A stretch of DNA of 64,000 bases from Verrucomicrobiales bacterium (GCA_015075445.1 JABTUJ010000046.1:1-64000); one strand, 5' to 3'. Shown: positions 8,835 to 18,521, counted from the first letter of the stretch. Numbers and translations are program-made. Notes: generated by a model not told the origin, from the sequence alone.

Positions 8835-9612
8835 TGCCGGCGTCAAGGGGCATCGGGTCGTGGTCCGGATCCAGACCGACCTCCTTCATCGCGTTCACCA
8901 GCTCCGCCTGCATCTGTTTCACCACCGAGGCGTACTTCGGGCGGGCGATGAGATTGTAGCGTTCCTCGGGATCGAACTCGATGTTGTACAGCTCGGCCAT
9001 GTGCCGGTCCGGTCCCCCATCGCCGTGGGGCGAGCGGGTGTACTTCCACGTCTCCGTCCGGACACTCCGGACGTTGGGGGTGTAGGGGAACTGCGCTTCG
9101 CAGTTGTAGTAGCCCGGCACGACCTCGCGTCGCTGCCCGTGGAAGTTGAACTCGGTGTCGAAGTACTTGCCCTGGCCCTTGTGCGTGACGAACCAGTCGA
9201 AGCCCGGACGCGGCTCGTCGTTGTCCTCGCCCATGTGCCACTTGCCGATGTACGCGGTGGCGTAGCCGCGGGCCTGCAGGACCAGCGGGAAGCTCTGCAG
9301 CCGGGTCGGGTACTCCGTGAAGTTGTTCACCACCCCGTGCGCGTGGGCGTAGAGGCCGCTGAGAATGCTCGCGCGGCTGGGCGAACAGAGGGACGTCGTG
9401 CAGAACGCGTTCTTGAAGTAGACCCCCTCCTGGCCGAGCCGGTCCAGGTGCGGCGTCTTGAGGTGGCGGTGGCCCGCCAGGCCGAGGGCGTCCCACCGCT
9501 GGTCGTCGGTCAGGATGAAGAGCACGTTCGGAGGCCGGCTCGCAGCACGAGCGGCAGCGACAAAGTGGTGTGCGGCGACGCACAGAAGCAGTAGGGCCAG
9601 GAGCGGTTGCAT
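8800..9612 (-). CDS. Sulfatase with an internal in-frame deletion (mini-sulfatase or pseudogene)
   Basis: At 270 residues this is little more than half the usual length of a type I sulfatase. The signal peptide (1-23), the metal aspartates (LTDDQ, Asp36-37), the formylglycine site CSPSR (76-80) and GKWHMG (123-128) are all present. After VVPGYY (about 169) the sequence jumps directly to QFPYTPNVRSVRTETWKY, which belongs near the C-terminus of the family. About 200 residues, including the second half of the catalytic site with the later Asp/His/Lys ligands, are missing. The reading frame is kept across the joint. It is probably inactive as a sulfatase, or a misassembly. The start is ATG 9610-9612. 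Confidence 0.8.
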   Translation of the reverse strand: MQPLLALLLLCVAAHHFVAAARAASRPPNVLFILTDDQRWDALGLAGHRHLKTPHLDRLGQEGVYFKNAFCTTSLCSPSRASILSGLYAHAHGVVNNFTEYPTRLQSFPLVLQARGYATAYIGKWHMGEDNDEPRPGFDWFVTHKGQGKYFDTEFNFHGQRREVVPGYYNCEAQFPYTPNVRSVRTETWKYTRSPHGDGGPDRHMAELYNIEFDPEERYNLIARPKYASVVKQMQAELVNAMKEVGLDPDHDPMPLDAGIKQELPDQKIR

Positions 9613-9710
9613 CGAGGAAGAGCATAGGGGCCGCCGTCCCGTCCGGCAACCCGCGTCCCCCAAACGCCCCTCACAGACGCCTAGGGACCGGCACTCGACC
9701 GGCGGGTGAG

Positions 9711-9788
9711 GACAGAGGAATGGGGACTGACGAATGACGCAAAGCCCTCCCGTCTCCCTCCAAATTCGCCTGTCCCCATTCGTCTGTG
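9711..9788. repeat. Inverted-repeat element of about 78 bp
   Basis: GACAGAGGAATGGGGAC (9711-9727) pairs with GTCCCCATTCGTCTGTG (9772-9788) at 15 of 17 positions, with about 44 bases between. The right half contains AATTCGCCTGTCCCC, a type of sequence I associate with REP-like elements near Y1 (RAYT) transposases. No transposase is present. It lies immediately upstream of the putative FNR-type site. Confidence 0.5.
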
Positions 9789-9802
9789 AAAAGGAGGTTT
9801 CA

Positions 9803-9816
9803 TTGACACACATCAA
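9803..9816 (+). promoter_or_regulatory. FNR/CRP-superfamily-like operator
   Basis: TTGACACACATCAA differs at one position from the FNR/DNR-type palindrome TTGAT-N4-ATCAA. It is centred about 150 bases upstream of the tetraheme cytochrome start in a long leader without genes. Its placement before an anaerobic-type electron transfer operon supports control by oxygen, nitric oxide or a related signal. The first six bases are also a perfect sigma-70 -35 hexamer (TTGACA), with TATCGC 16 bases downstream. The site could therefore be a plain promoter. Confidence 0.55.
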
Positions 9817-9961
9817 TTTCTGGGTATCGCTTGTCTGAGAAGCTCCGCTGCGCAAGCACCATGGCTGACCCAAGACGCCGACCCGAGCAAGCAGTGTCAC
9901 CGGCTGGACTGCCGGCGCAGTGGCCGGGTGCGGGGAAGGGTGGGGGTGGGGGAGGGGGGCC

Positions 9962-10609
9962 ATGAGTTTCCTGCGGTCTTTCTGGGTGCCGCTGGCCTTG
10001 CTGGCCGGCGCCTTGGTGCTGGTGCTTGATCCCGTGCCGTTCGTGAGTCCGGTGGCGCGTCCCGTGCCGGTGCCGGACTGGGCCACGAACACGAATCCCG
10101 TACGACAACCCAAGCTGGTTCCGCACTACGTGGTGGCGGGGTTCACGTACCAGTGCAGCGACTGTCACCGCATCATTCCCTCGCCGCGCGAGACGCAGCG
10201 GCGCCTCACCCAGCACACCGACATCGAGCTCAACCACGGGCTCAACACGCGCTGCTTCAACTGCCATCACCCGCACAACCGCGACGCCTTTGTCGACGAC
10301 TTCGGCGAGGAAATCCCCTGGAACCAGCCGCAGCAGTTGTGCGGCAAGTGCCACGGACCGGTTTACCGGGACTGGGAGCATGGCTCGCACGGGCGGTTGA
10401 ACGGTTACTGGGATGCCGGGCGCGGCCCGCAGCTCAAACGCCGTTGCATCGAGTGTCATGACCCGCACCATCCCCCGTTCGGCTCCATGACACCCGCCCC
10501 GGGTCCGGACACCCTGCGGATGGGCCCGTCCTTGCCTCCCGGCCACGAGGGCCGCCGGGACCCGCTGCGCATCTACTCGGCGCAGGCCCCGCCGACTGCT
10601 TCGCACTGA
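9962..10609 (+). CDS. Membrane-anchored tetraheme c-type cytochrome
   Basis: This 215-residue protein has one N-terminal hydrophobic helix (SFLRSFWVPLALLAGALVL) that serves as an uncleaved anchor or signal. Four CXXCH haem sites follow: CSDCH, CFNCH, CGKCH and CIECH. Extra histidines between them (QHTDIELNH, HHPHN, EHGSHG) can act as distal ligands. It should face the periplasm and pass electrons between the quinol-oxidising NrfD/FeS module and the octaheme cytochrome encoded three genes later. It is not an obvious NapC/NrfH member. The ATG at 9962 follows a strong GGAGGGGGG ribosome-binding site. The next gene starts 3 bases after its stop. Confidence 0.88.
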   Translation: MSFLRSFWVPLALLAGALVLVLDPVPFVSPVARPVPVPDWATNTNPVRQPKLVPHYVVAGFTYQCSDCHRIIPSPRETQRRLTQHTDIELNHGLNTRCFNCHHPHNRDAFVDDFGEEIPWNQPQQLCGKCHGPVYRDWEHGSHGRLNGYWDAGRGPQLKRRCIECHDPHHPPFGSMTPAPGPDTLRMGPSLPPGHEGRRDPLRIYSAQAPPTASH

Positions 10610-10612
10610 GCC

Positions 10613-11638
10613 ATGGCCCCTCCCGAGAATCCACCCGGTGCCGGCGGCGACGTTGCCCGTCCGGCGGAGGTATCGCGCCGCGGCTTTCTCACCCAGGGCG
10701 CGGCGGCCGCGGCCGGCCTGGCCGCCCTGGCGGCAGCGCTTTCGCCCCTGCGACACCTGAAAGAGGGCGACCTGCCCACCGCCGAGGAGTTTCTCCAGAA
10801 GCACTACAAGGAGATGACGGCCGCGGAGAAGGCGCGTGTGCTCGGCCGCATCCAGGAGCAGGTCAAGAAGCGCTACGGCGTCACGTCGCAGGTGAACGAT
10901 CCGCCCCCGCTGGACGGCGTCGAGTTCGTCTACGGCCTGAACATCAGCCGCTGCATCGGCTGCCGGAAGTGTGTCCACGCCTGTGTCGCCGAGAACAACC
11001 CGTCGCGGGCGCCCGAGATCCAGTACATCCGCGTGCTGGAGATGGAGAAGGGCAGCATCGATGTGGAGACGGCGAACCACCGTTACGACGCCAGCCAGGT
11101 GCCGCGGCCGGACAAGTGGTACATGCCGGTGCAGTGCCACCAGTGCGCCAACCCGCCCTGCGTCAAGGTGTGCCCGGTCGAGGCGACCTGGCAGGAGCCG
11201 GACGGCATCACGGTCATCGACTACGATTGGTGCATCGGCTGCCGGTACTGCGAGGCGGCGTGTCCCTACTGGGCCCGGCGGTTCAACTTCACCGAGCCGC
11301 AGATCGAGCCGGACCAGCTCAATCCCGACCTCGCTTATCTCTCGAACCGTCCCCGCCAGAAGGGCGTGATGGAGAAGTGCACGTTCTGCCTGCACCGCAC
11401 GCGGGTGGGCAAGCTGCCGGCCTGTCTGGAGGTGTGCCCGACGGGGTCCCGCAAGTTCGGCAACGTGCTCGATCCCACCAGCGAGGTGCACTACATCCTC
11501 AAGCACAAGCGCGTGTTCATCCTCAAAGCCGACGTCGGCACGCTGCCCCGGTTCTTCTACTACTTCGATGAGCGTGGCAGCCGGTACCACGACCCGCTCG
11601 AGGGCGCGGGCCAGGCCACCCACGGGGAGGGCGCATGA
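10613..11638 (+). CDS. Tat-exported ferredoxin-like protein with four [4Fe-4S] clusters (NrfC/HybA/DsrO type)
   Basis: This 341-residue protein carries a twin-arginine signal (SRRGFLTQG then an Ala/Leu-rich stretch, about residues 21-45). Cysteine groups are arranged as in NrfC/HybA/PhsB subunits: CIGCRKCVHAC, CHQCANPPCVKVCP, CIGCRYCEAACP and CTFCLHRTRVGKLPACLEVCP, enough for four cubane clusters. Such subunits dock on an NrfD-type membrane protein and carry electrons between the quinone site and a periplasmic partner. The stop overlaps the NrfD start by 4 bases (ATGA), so the two are translationally coupled. Confidence 0.92.
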   Translation: MAPPENPPGAGGDVARPAEVSRRGFLTQGAAAAAGLAALAAALSPLRHLKEGDLPTAEEFLQKHYKEMTAAEKARVLGRIQEQVKKRYGVTSQVNDPPPLDGVEFVYGLNISRCIGCRKCVHACVAENNPSRAPEIQYIRVLEMEKGSIDVETANHRYDASQVPRPDKWYMPVQCHQCANPPCVKVCPVEATWQEPDGITVIDYDWCIGCRYCEAACPYWARRFNFTEPQIEPDQLNPDLAYLSNRPRQKGVMEKCTFCLHRTRVGKLPACLEVCPTGSRKFGNVLDPTSEVHYILKHKRVFILKADVGTLPRFFYYFDERGSRYHDPLEGAGQATHGEGA

Positions 11639-12891
11639 AGCGGTACTTCGCGTTTCTTTGGGACTGTTTCCGGCTGAGCTTCGTCGGGGACTGGCGGTAT
11701 CACCTCTGGATGACGGCGCTGACGCTGGTGGCGTTGACCGGGCTGTACGCCTACTGCCAGCAGTTGGTGCACGGCCTGGTGACGACGGGCATGACCGACC
11801 AGGTGTCCTGGGGGATGTACATCGCCAACTTCACCTACCTGGTCGGGCTCGCCGCCGCCGCCGCCATGCTGGTGATCCCGGTGTATGTGTACCGGAATTT
11901 GCACCTGCACGACGTGGTGATTTTCGGGGAACTGCTCGCGGTGTCGGTGATCCTGATGTGCCTGTTGTTCGTGACGGTGGATCTGGGCCGGCCGGATCGG
12001 TTCCACCATCTGCTCCTGCGGTTCAACTTCCCGATGTCGATGCTGACGTGGGACGTGATTGCGCTGAACGGGTATCTGCTGCTCAACCTCCACATCTGCG
12101 GCTACCTGATCTACTGCGCGTATTGCGGGCGGCGGCCGGCGAAGAAGTTCTACATCCCGTTCGTGTTCGTGGCCATCGCCTGGGCGATCAGCATCCACAC
12201 CGTCACGGCGTTCCTATACGTCGGGCTCGGCGGCCGGCCGTTCTGGAACTCGGCGATCATCGCGCCGCGGTTCCTGGCCAGCGCGTTTGCGGCGGGGCCG
12301 GCATTCATCATCCTCACGCTGCAGGTGGTGCGGCGCTTCACCCGGCACCAGGTCAGCGACGACGCACTGTTCACGCTGCGGCGCATTGTCCAGGTGGCGC
12401 TGCTGATCAACCTGTTCCTGCTGCTCTGCGAGCTCTTTACCGAATTCTACGCCGACACCCGGCACGTCGCGTCCGCGCAGTACCTCTTTCTGGGCTTGCA
12501 CGGGCGGAATGCCCTGGTGCCCTGGATCTGGACGGCGATCGCGATGAACGTGGTGGCGACGACCCTGTTCATGCTACCGGCCTCGCGGGCGCTGCCCACG
12601 CTCAACGTGGCCTGCGTGCTGGCCATCGTCGGGATCTGGATCGAGAAGGGGATGGGCTTGATCGTGCCCGCCTTCATCCCCACGCCGCTCGGGGAACTGG
12701 TCGAGTACGCTCCCACGTTGCACGAGACGCTGATTTGCTTCGGCATCTGGGCGTTCGGCCTGCTGGTCTACACGATCCTGGTGCGGGTTTCCGTGCCCGT
12801 GCTCGCCGGCCAGGTCACCTATGCCCACCGTTGGGGCTCCCCCCCGCCGGCGTCCTCCGCGGCTGCCTCCCCTGCTTTCGAGAAAGGTTGA
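11635..12891 (+). CDS. NrfD/PsrC-family quinone-interacting membrane subunit
   Basis: This 418-residue protein is highly hydrophobic, with about ten possible membrane helices. It belongs to the NrfD/PsrC (polysulfide reductase C, DsrP, HybB) family, which binds menaquinol in the membrane and passes electrons to a periplasmic FeS subunit without haem. Recognisable stretches include DQVSWGMYIANFTYLVGLAAAA and the long loop SAQYLFLGLHGRNALVPW. The overlap with the FeS gene and the 4-base gap to the octaheme gene support a single complex. Confidence 0.9.
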   Translation: MKRYFAFLWDCFRLSFVGDWRYHLWMTALTLVALTGLYAYCQQLVHGLVTTGMTDQVSWGMYIANFTYLVGLAAAAAMLVIPVYVYRNLHLHDVVIFGELLAVSVILMCLLFVTVDLGRPDRFHHLLLRFNFPMSMLTWDVIALNGYLLLNLHICGYLIYCAYCGRRPAKKFYIPFVFVAIAWAISIHTVTAFLYVGLGGRPFWNSAIIAPRFLASAFAAGPAFIILTLQVVRRFTRHQVSDDALFTLRRIVQVALLINLFLLLCELFTEFYADTRHVASAQYLFLGLHGRNALVPWIWTAIAMNVVATTLFMLPASRALPTLNVACVLAIVGIWIEKGMGLIVPAFIPTPLGELVEYAPTLHETLICFGIWAFGLLVYTILVRVSVPVLAGQVTYAHRWGSPPPASSAAASPAFEKG

Positions 12892-12895
12892 ACCC

Positions 12896-14389
12896 ATGAA
12901 CTCCACCCTTGTCACGCTCGCTTTCGGTTGCGTCGGCCTGGCCGCCGCCATCGTCTCCACCCCCCGCGCCCAGGCGCAGGCCTGGGGCCTGCCCGCGATG
13001 TCCAAGGAAACCCAGGCCTGCCTGGAGTGCCATCGTCGCGACAACGCCGGTGTCTACCAGCAGTGGGGCGCCAGCAAGCATTACCGCGCCAACGTGGGGT
13101 GCTTCGAGTGCCACATGGCGGCCGAGGGGGATCCCGACGCCTTCCTGCACGAAGGCCAGCGGATTGCCACGATCGTCTCGCCGAAGGACTGCGCGCGGTG
13201 CCACAGCCGGGAGGCGGCCGAGTTCGCCGGGTCCCATCATTCGAAGGGCGCCCGGATCCTCGGGTCGTTGGACAACACGCTCGCGGAGGTCGTCGAGGGT
13301 AATCGCGGGATGAAGACGCCCGGTTTTCCGGGCGGCGTCAGCGCCGCGGCCGTCAACGGGTGCTGGCAGTGCCACGGCAGCGAGGTGAAGGTGCTGGCGA
13401 ACGGAAAGCTGGACCCCGCCACCTGGCCCAATACCGGCATCGGCCGCATCAACCCCGACGGCTCAGAGGGGTCCTGCTCGGCCTGCCACAGCCGCCACTC
13501 CTTCTCCGCCGAACAGGCCCGCCACCCGGACAACTGCGGCAAGTGCCACATGGGGCCGGACCATCCCCAGTTGGAGATCTACTACGAATCCAAACACGGC
13601 ATCGCGTTCCGCGCGTTCAAGGACAAGCTGAACATGGATTCCGCCAAGTGGGTCGTGGGCGAGGACTACAACCTGGCGCCCACCTGCGCCACCTGCCACA
13701 TGAGCGCCACCCCGGCCCGGGCGGCAACCAAGGACCGCGCCGCGATTCCGGCGATGCCGGTGAGCCACGACGTCGGGATGCGCATCAGTTGGAACAACCG
13801 GCCCGAGCTCTCGATCCGCCCGGAGGTGAGCGACAAGAAGATGGGATTGCCCGGGGGCGACGTGAACTGGGAGGTCCGCCGCCAGAACATGAAGCACGTC
13901 TGTCTGAACTGCCACGAGCAGCAATGGGTGGACAACTTCTACGTGCAGTACGACAGCCTGATCGACCTCTACCACCAGAAGTTCGCCGAGCCCGGCCTCG
14001 AACTCTATCGCCTGGCCAAACCGCTCATGGGCCCCGTGCAGTTCGCCAACAAGCTCGACTGGACCTGGTACGAGCTCTGGCACCACGAGGGCCGTCGCGC
14101 CCGCCACGGGGCCTCGATGATGGGCCCGGATTACACGCACTGGCACGGCACCTATGAGGTGGCCAAACATTTCTACGTCAAGATGGTCCCGGAGCTCGAG
14201 GAACTCATCGTCAAAGGCCGCACGTCCGGCGATGCCACCAAGATTGCCGCTGCCGAAGCGCTGGCGAAACGGCTCGAGGAGGTCCTCAGCACGGCCAACC
14301 ACAGTTGGTACGTCAACAAGATGGACCCCGCCGAGAAGGCGGAACGCGAGCAGCGCCAGCAGGAGTTCCAGAAGCGCTACGCCAAGTAG
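12896..14389 (+). CDS. HAO-like octaheme cytochrome c
   Basis: This 497-residue periplasmic protein has a signal peptide ending near residue 28 (AQA). Eight CXXCH sites start at residues 42, 69, 99, 156, 194, 214, 264 and 336. The sequence GSCSACHSRHSFS followed by CGKCHMGPDHPQLEIYYESKHG, and later SHDVGMRISWNNRPELSIRPE with CLNCHEQQWVDNF, are hallmarks of the hydroxylamine oxidoreductase family. Haem 4 (CWQCHGS) is the position of the catalytic P460 haem in true HAO. Whether the cross-linking tyrosine exists cannot be judged without an alignment. Members linked to quinol modules, as here, usually reduce nitrite, hydroxylamine or NO rather than oxidise hydroxylamine. That direction is inference. 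Confidence 0.9.
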   Translation: MNSTLVTLAFGCVGLAAAIVSTPRAQAQAWGLPAMSKETQACLECHRRDNAGVYQQWGASKHYRANVGCFECHMAAEGDPDAFLHEGQRIATIVSPKDCARCHSREAAEFAGSHHSKGARILGSLDNTLAEVVEGNRGMKTPGFPGGVSAAAVNGCWQCHGSEVKVLANGKLDPATWPNTGIGRINPDGSEGSCSACHSRHSFSAEQARHPDNCGKCHMGPDHPQLEIYYESKHGIAFRAFKDKLNMDSAKWVVGEDYNLAPTCATCHMSATPARAATKDRAAIPAMPVSHDVGMRISWNNRPELSIRPEVSDKKMGLPGGDVNWEVRRQNMKHVCLNCHEQQWVDNFYVQYDSLIDLYHQKFAEPGLELYRLAKPLMGPVQFANKLDWTWYELWHHEGRRARHGASMMGPDYTHWHGTYEVAKHFYVKMVPELEELIVKGRTSGDATKIAAAEALAKRLEEVLSTANHSWYVNKMDPAEKAEREQRQQEFQKRYAK

Positions 14390-14402
14390 TCCCGGATCGC
14401 GC

Positions 14403-14483
14403 TCCGCATGAACCTGTGGTGCGGGCTTCCAGCCTGCACCCCCCGTGGTTCATGGCCCCTGAGCAGGTCCCAAAGGAACAGGT
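14403..14483. repeat. Dispersed repeat of about 80 bp, copy B
   Basis: This matches the repeat at 135-213 in the same orientation: ATGAACCTGTGGTGCGGGC, then GTGGTTCATGG, GAGCAGG and GGAACAGG in the same order. A partial third occurrence starts at 14757. The element directly follows the octaheme cytochrome stop codon. Confidence 0.7.
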
Positions 14484-14931
14484 GGCTTTCCATGAACCCG
14501 GGTACCGAGCGCGCGCCCACGCCGGCGGCGTGCCAGGCGGTAGCCGGGGGTCGAGCGAGTTCGGGAGCGAGACCCCCGGAGGCGGTCGGGCATGGGCGAG
14601 CGCATCCCGGAGGGATGCCAGACGCGGTGAGCCAGGCTCTCTGGCACCGCCTCCGCGGTGCGTTGGGCTTGGCCCGCAGGGCCCGGAGGTTGCCGCCGGG
14701 CGGCGACCTCCGGCTACCGTCTGGGACGCCTCCGGCGTTAGCTGCGACACCCCTCCCATGAACCTGTGGGCGAAGGCCCGCCGGGGCCATGGGTCGGCCG
14801 GCGCCGCGCCCCACCCGCTTCGTGGTCATGCGGCGCCGTGGCGGCGCCCCAAGCCCCCCGGCGCACGCATTTGCGCTCATTAGGAAACACCCCTATTGCC
14901 CGGAACCCAGCTTCTGGCACAATCGGGGCCG
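14484..14931. repeat. Gene-free region of palindromic filler
   Basis: No gene is supported here. Two strong hairpins stand out: GCATCCC-GGA-GGGATGC (14602-14618), and 13-base arms at 14683-14695 and 14701-14713 (CCGGAGGTTGCCG against CGGCGACCTCCGG) with a 5-base loop. These are the kinds of palindromes that recur between genes in Verrucomicrobia and Planctomycetes genomes. One of them may also stop transcription after the octaheme operon. Confidence 0.5.
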
Positions 14932-15756
14932 ATGACGTCTGACGCTCAGGGTGCTCCCGCGGGGGAGCGCAGCGGCATCACGGCTGTGGTGACGGCAGGA
15001 TCGGTCCGGTCTCAACGGGACCGGGGGGCGTGTCTGTTGCCCACTGACTCGCCCCCGGGCATCGGGACGGAGAATGCCCTGACCGCCCGGCAGAACTCGG
15101 AGACCGCCCTCGAGAACCTGCGCGAGAGCGAGGCCTTCATCCGCACGGTGCTCGACAACCTGCCGGTGGGTCTGGCGGTCAACGCGTTGCATCCGCGGGT
15201 GACCTTCCGCTACATGAACGAGAGCTTCCCGAGGCTCTACCGGACTACCCGGGAGCAGTTGGCCACCCCGGACGCTTTTTGGGACGCGGCCTACGAGGAC
15301 CCCGAGTTTCGGGCCGCCATCCGCCAGCGGGTCCTCGAGGACTGCGCCTCGGGTGATCCCGCCCGGATGGTGTGGCGTGACGTTCCTATCACGCGTCGGG
15401 GGCAGCCGACCACGTATATCACGGCGCGCAACCTCCCGGTGCCGGGTCGGCCGCTCATCATCTCCATGGTCTGGGACGTGACCGAGGCCAGGCAGGCCGA
15501 AGCGAGGCTCCAGGAACAGCTCGACGAACTCCGGCGCTGGCACCAGGCCACCCTCGACCGCGAGGGCCGCATCCTCGAGCTGAAACGGGAGGTGAACGAA
15601 CTGCTGCGGCAGGCCGGCCAGCCCGCTCGCTACCTGAGTGTCCTGCCCCCTGACCTTCCGCCCCAGGCCGGTACCCGCCGGCGGGAGCAGAACCCAATCA
15701 CCCGGCCCGAGGCGGACCTCGAGACGCGGCCGGCTCGATCCTTTGCCCGGCCATGA
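14932..15756 (+). CDS. PAS-domain signalling protein without a kinase domain
   Basis: This 274-residue soluble protein has one PAS domain (from about [20 protein letters not shown] to the [17 protein letters not shown] end). A C-terminal coiled coil follows ([20 protein letters not shown]) of a kind seen at the ends of PAS proteins linked to histidine kinases. No output domain is visible. An earlier in-frame start at 14896 is possible; the ATG at 14932 was chosen because it opens the hydrophilic leader. Its stop overlaps the start of the membrane kinase by 4 bases, so it is likely to supply an extra sensor input to that kinase. Confidence 0.8.
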   Translation: MTSDAQGAPAGERSGITAVVTAGSVRSQRDRGACLLPTDSPPGIGTENALTARQNSETALENLRESEAFIRTVLDNLPVGLAVNALHPRVTFRYMNESFPRLYRTTREQLATPDAFWDAAYEDPEFRAAIRQRVLEDCASGDPARMVWRDVPITRRGQPTTYITARNLPVPGRPLIISMVWDVTEARQAEARLQEQLDELRRWHQATLDREGRILELKREVNELLRQAGQPARYLSVLPPDLPPQAGTRRREQNPITRPEADLETRPARSFARP

Positions 15757-18521
15757 CCGAGCCTGCCCCGCCTCGCTGCTCGATCGGCGGTTCTCCGGCA
15801 ACCCCGGCAACCCGCCCGGCGCAGTGGCCCCGGGGACTGGCCGCCGCCCTCGGGGCGGCCAGCGTGGTGCTCGCGAGTCTGGCGGGCTGGTCCTATCACG
15901 TCGTGCGAGAACAGGCCCGCGACAGTGTCGAGCGCGAGCTGCAGGCCATCACCGACCTGAAGGTGCGGCAGATCGCCGAGTGGCGCCGGGAACGGCTGGC
16001 CGACGCAAACCTGGTTCATGCCACGCCCTACGCGGCCCGGCGCGCGTTAGACGCCCTGGCCCAGCCCGAGGATCCGACCACCCGGCAGATGTTCACCGCC
16101 TGGCTGGACCGGCTTCTGGCCAACGGCCCGTACACGCGGGCGTTGCTGCTCGACGAACAACTCGCGGTGCGGCTTGTCCATCCTCCCGACGCCTCGCCCC
16201 TCTGCGGTCCGGAAATGCGGGTGGTGGCGGAGGAGGCGCGCCGCACCCGCCAACCCGGTCTGGCGGATCTGCACCGTGACGCGGACGACGCCCCGGTCCA
16301 CCTGGGGCTGGCGGTGCCCCTGGTCGTCCGTCGCGAGCCGGTCGGTGACCGCGTGCCTGCGGCCGGACGGCCTCCCGCGCCGGAAGACCGCGCCGCCGCC
16401 GTGCTGGTCTTGGAAGTGAGTGTCGAAGACTCCCTGTTTCCGCTGCTCGGGGCGCTGCCGGTGGCGAGCCGGACGATGGAGACCTTGCTGGTGCGGCGCG
16501 AAGGCGACGCGCTGCTCATCCTCAATGAGCCGCGCCATCGACCCGGGATGGCGCTGCGCCAGCTCACTCCCTGGATCCAGACCCGCGCGGGAACGGGAGC
16601 CAGCGGACAGGGTGTGCCCGAGATTGTCCGTGGCCTCGACTACCGTGGCGTCGAGGTTTTGGCGACGGTGGCATCGGTTCCGAACTCGCCCTGGCTGGTG
16701 CTCGGCAAGGTCGACGTCACCGAGGTGGGCGCACGGTGGCGCTCGCAGGCGGGGCTTATTCTCGTCGCGTTTCTGCTGGCGGTGGGTTTGGCGGTGGCGC
16801 TCCTGGTGTTGGCGTGGCAACGCCGGGAACAAGCCCACTACCGGGCGCTGGCCGAGGCCGGGGCGGCGCTTCGGGACAGTGCGGCGCTCATGCGGATCGC
16901 GGGGGGCATGGCCCGGTTTGGGGGGTGGAGCGTCGATCTGGCTACGCAGCAGGTGACTTCGTCCGAGGAGGTCGCCGCCATCTTCGAAGTGGTGCCGGGC
17001 ACGATCCGGACCCTGGAGGAGGCCATCCAGTTCTACGCGCCGGAGGGCCGCGAGCAGATCCGGAAGGCGTTCGCGGACTGCGCCCGCTATGGCACGCCCG
17101 GCGATGAGGAGCTTGAGATCATCACGGCCAGCGGCCGCCGCCTCTGGGTGCGAACCCTGGGCGAGGCAGTGCGGGATGAGACGGGTCAGATCCTACGGGT
17201 GCAGGGGGCGTTCCAGGACATCACCGAGCAGAAGCAAGCGGCGGCGGCCACGCAGGCGGCCCTCGCGGAGGCGGCCGCCTCGCGGGAGGCGCTGGCCAGC
17301 CTGGTCGAGGACCTCGAGCAGACGACTCTGCGCCTGCGGGCCTCCGAAGAGCAATACCGGGCGCTGTTCGACGCGAATCCGCACTCCATGTGGGTGTACG
17401 AAGTCGAGACCTTGCGGTTCCTGGCCGTCAACGACATGGCGGTCGCCCGCTACGGTTACTCCCGCGAGGAGTTCCTGGGCATGACCATCACGACGATCCG
17501 GCCGGCCGAGGACGTGCCGGCGCTGCTCGAGAATGTGGGGAGCACCGACCAGATCGTGCAGCAGTCGGGCGTCTGGTGCCACCGGAAGAAGGATGGCACG
17601 ACGATGCTTGTGGAAATCGCCTCCCACGCGCTGTCCTGGGAGGGTCGTCGCGCGCGGTTGGTCCTGGCGAATGACGTGACGGAGCGCGAAGAGGCGCGCC
17701 GGGCGCTCGAGGCCTCCCGCCGGGCCCTGTTGAGCGTGGTCGAAGACCACCAGCGGGTCGAGGCCGAGGTGCGTCGACTCAACGCGGAACTGGAACAGCG
17801 CGTGCGGGAGCGGACGGCCCAGCTCGAGGCGGCCAACCGGGAACTTGAGGCCTTCAGCTACTCGGTCTCGCATGACCTCCGGGCACCCCTCCGGCACATC
17901 AGCGGCTACGTGGACCTGCTCCGCAAGCAGGCCGAAGCCGCGCTTGACCCCGACGGGCGTCGCTACCTGCAGACGATCGCCGACGCCGCCCGCGAGATGG
18001 GCGCACTGATCGACGATCTCCTGGCCTTCTCGCGCATGGGACGGGTGGAGATGCACCGCGGGGACGTCTCGATGGATGAGCTGGTGCAGGAGGCGGCGCG
18101 GGTGGCGGAGCGCGAGGCGGACGGGCGGGAGGTTACCTGGCAGCTCGCCCCGCTGGGCCGGGTCCAGGCCGATCCGCAGATGCTCCGGTTGGTTCTTGCC
18201 AATCTGTTATCTAATGCCGTTAAGTACACCCGCACTCGCACGCCCGCCGTGATCGAGGTGGGCCGCCAACCCGACGGTGCCATGAACATCTTCTACGTCC
18301 GGGACAACGGCGTCGGTTTTGACATGCGGTACGTGGACAAGCTCTTCGGTGTCTTCCAGCGGCTCCACGGCGCCGCCGAGTTCGAGGGCACCGGGATCGG
18401 GCTGGCCAACGTCCGCCGGATCATCAGCCGCCACGGGGGACGGACGTGGGCCGAGGGCGTCGTGGACGGCGGCGCCACCTTCTACTTCTCCCTCCCCCGC
18501 CCGACCCACTGCAACCCATGA
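15753..18521 (+). CDS. Membrane-bound PAS sensor histidine kinase
   Basis: This 922-residue kinase has a membrane helix near residues 28-48, a periplasmic sensor region to about 320, and a second helix ([23 protein letters not shown], split over about 328-350). Two PAS domains follow (about 380-490 and 525-645), then a coiled coil. The HisKA box is [18 protein letters not shown], with the phosphorylated His in SHDLRAPL. The HATPase_c domain has [21 protein letters not shown] and GTGIGLANV. The H-box class resembles the phytochrome-like kinases that pair with Rcp1-type receivers. Such a receiver follows with a 4-base overlap. The signal is unknown. Confidence 0.92.
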   Translation: MTEPAPPRCSIGGSPATPATRPAQWPRGLAAALGAASVVLASLAGWSYHVVREQARDSVERELQAITDLKVRQIAEWRRERLADANLVHATPYAARRALDALAQPEDPTTRQMFTAWLDRLLANGPYTRALLLDEQLAVRLVHPPDASPLCGPEMRVVAEEARRTRQPGLADLHRDADDAPVHLGLAVPLVVRREPVGDRVPAAGRPPAPEDRAAAVLVLEVSVEDSLFPLLGALPVASRTMETLLVRREGDALLILNEPRHRPGMALRQLTPWIQTRAGTGASGQGVPEIVRGLDYRGVEVLATVASVPNSPWLVLGKVDVTEVGARWRSQAGLILVAFLLAVGLAVALLVLAWQRREQAHYRALAEAGAALRDSAALMRIAGGMARFGGWSVDLATQQVTSSEEVAAIFEVVPGTIRTLEEAIQFYAPEGREQIRKAFADCARYGTPGDEELEIITASGRRLWVRTLGEAVRDETGQILRVQGAFQDITEQKQAAAATQAALAEAAASREALASLVEDLEQTTLRLRASEEQYRALFDANPHSMWVYEVETLRFLAVNDMAVARYGYSREEFLGMTITTIRPAEDVPALLENVGSTDQIVQQSGVWCHRKKDGTTMLVEIASHALSWEGRRARLVLANDVTEREEARRALEASRRALLSVVEDHQRVEAEVRRLNAELEQRVRERTAQLEAANRELEAFSYSVSHDLRAPLRHISGYVDLLRKQAEAALDPDGRRYLQTIADAAREMGALIDDLLAFSRMGRVEMHRGDVSMDELVQEAARVAEREADGREVTWQLAPLGRVQADPQMLRLVLANLLSNAVKYTRTRTPAVIEVGRQPDGAMNIFYVRDNGVGFDMRYVDKLFGVFQRLHGAAEFEGTGIGLANVRRIISRHGGRTWAEGVVDGGATFYFSLPRPTHCNP

